Origin: an uncultured Clostridia bacterium
GTDB taxonomy: Bacteria; Bacillota; Clostridia; Oscillospirales; Acutalibacteraceae
Length of the DNA: 42,063 nucleotides
Reading direction: 5' to 3'
NCBI GenBank assembly: GCA_945912145.1
Contig: CAMEBF010000017.1
Location: 1-42,063, forward strand
The translations under genes were made by a program, and so were the position numbers. Below, one piece after another: positions 41,689 through 42,063 of the stretch; within the stretch, counting starts at the first letter, position 1; each line of letters begins with the position of its first letter. The notes under the pieces are model-generated. The model was given only the letters and a program-made list of their open reading frames with translations, was not told where the DNA came from and searched no databases.

Positions 41689-41717
41689 TTGACAATTTTA
41701 CGGTTTAATGTTATGAT
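41689..41717 (+). promoter_or_regulatory. Promoter of the zinc-ribbon gene
   Basis: TTGACA, 17-base spacer, TATGAT: near-consensus, giving a leader of about 50 bases. Confidence 0.82.
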
Positions 41718-41772
41718 TTTTTTGAAAGTTCATAAAGAACCACAATGTCTTTATGAAGAAGGAGGAATCTTG

Positions 41773-42063
41773 ATGTACTGTCAAAACTGTCACAGAGAAA
41801 TCGGAGACAATGAACGCTTCTGCACCTATTGCGGCACTCCCGTGCAGACAAACAGCCGGGACTACGCCTATACGCCGCAGCAGGATCAACAGGCGAACCC
41901 TTATGGCTATCAGCAACAGGATCAGCAGGCAAATCCTTATGGCTATCAGCAGCAGGATCAGCAGGCAAATCCTTATGGCTATCAGCAGCAGGATCAACAA
42001 GCAAATCCTTATGGCTATCAGCAGCAGGATCAGCAGGCAAATCCTTATGGCTATCAGCAGCAG
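41773..42063 (+). CDS. Zinc-ribbon protein with Q/Y-rich tandem repeats (cut by window end)
   Basis: Only the first 97 codons are visible. The ATG has GGAGG 7 bases upstream. Residues 1-25 form a zinc ribbon (MYCQNCHREIGDNERFCTYCG: CxxC, 12 residues between, CxxC), a domain often found at the N terminus of clostridial membrane or envelope-stress proteins. From residue 37 a 12-residue unit QDQQANPYGYQQ repeats at least five times, nearly identical in DNA, and runs off the window. The composition (Gln, Tyr, Asn, Gly, Pro) is low-complexity and prion-like. In similar proteins a membrane helix or domain follows such a linker, but that part lies outside. No function can be assigned. Confidence 0.85.
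   Translation, partial: MYCQNCHREIGDNERFCTYCGTPVQTNSRDYAYTPQQDQQANPYGYQQQDQQANPYGYQQQDQQANPYGYQQQDQQANPYGYQQQDQQANPYGYQQQ
41881..42063 (+). repeat. 36-bp coding tandem repeat
   Basis: Units begin at 41881, 41917, 41953, 41989 and 42025, and continue past the window. The first two differ at a few third positions; the last three are almost identical, which fits recent slippage or unequal crossing-over. The unit keeps the reading frame, so copy number can vary without breaking the gene. Confidence 0.93.

Overview
The window looks like a chromosome segment of an anaerobic Gram-positive gut or rumen Clostridia species, most likely Oscillospirales/Ruminococcaceae. The evidence is AddAB rather than RecBCD, GGAGG-type ribosome sites, TrmK and RqcH, a dockerin-bearing secreted esterase, DUF4358, DUF6514 and DHHW proteins, and many palindromic intergenic repeats. 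No phage, insertion sequence, tRNA, rRNA operon or CRISPR array was seen.

Layout. 1-300: 78-bp tandem repeats. 365-769: RNase P RNA with its promoter and terminator. 1004-7841 (+): the addB-addA recombination operon. 7831-8860 (-): an AzlCD amino-acid exporter, preceded by a possible 36-residue membrane peptide. 9027-13360 (-): a tight housekeeping run of glycosyltransferase, DUF1858, trmK, Nif3-like and rqcH. 13465-18302 (-): an extracellular O-acyl modification cluster of a dockerin/SGNH esterase, DUF4358 lipoprotein, MBOAT acyltransferase and DHHW protein. 18534-18845 (+): a small orphan gene with clear promoter and terminator. 19179-29732 (-): a single 3517-residue secreted protein built largely from ~410-490-residue repeats. 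29930-31995 (-): a glycosyltransferase and an IspD/TarI-type cytidylyltransferase.

32197-32746 is the most information-rich stretch. A cyclic-di-GMP-I riboswitch with its own promoter and terminator points left towards the cytidylyltransferase. Divergent from it lies the decayed remnant of a membrane GGDEF (diguanylate cyclase) gene that still has a promoter. 32743-34721 holds small regulatory-looking genes: a Spo0A-like helical protein, a frameshifted Cys-rich peptide, an XRE regulator, and a DUF6514 gene with a folded ~150-nt leader. 35080-39241 carries a radical SAM protein divergent from a TVP38/VTT membrane protein and a Na/Pi symporter with PhoU domain, with tandem palindromes between them. 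39368-41476 is a cytoplasmic GH3 glycosidase. The window ends inside a zinc-ribbon protein with a perfect 12-residue Q/Y-rich repeat.

How the genes fit together: three blocks (O-acylation cluster, giant secreted protein, cytidylyltransferase/glycosyltransferase) all concern the cell envelope, and one has a c-di-GMP sensor upstream. The rest is genome maintenance, translation quality control and transport. All statements come from reading the sequence and knowledge of the families; no database search or folding program was run.
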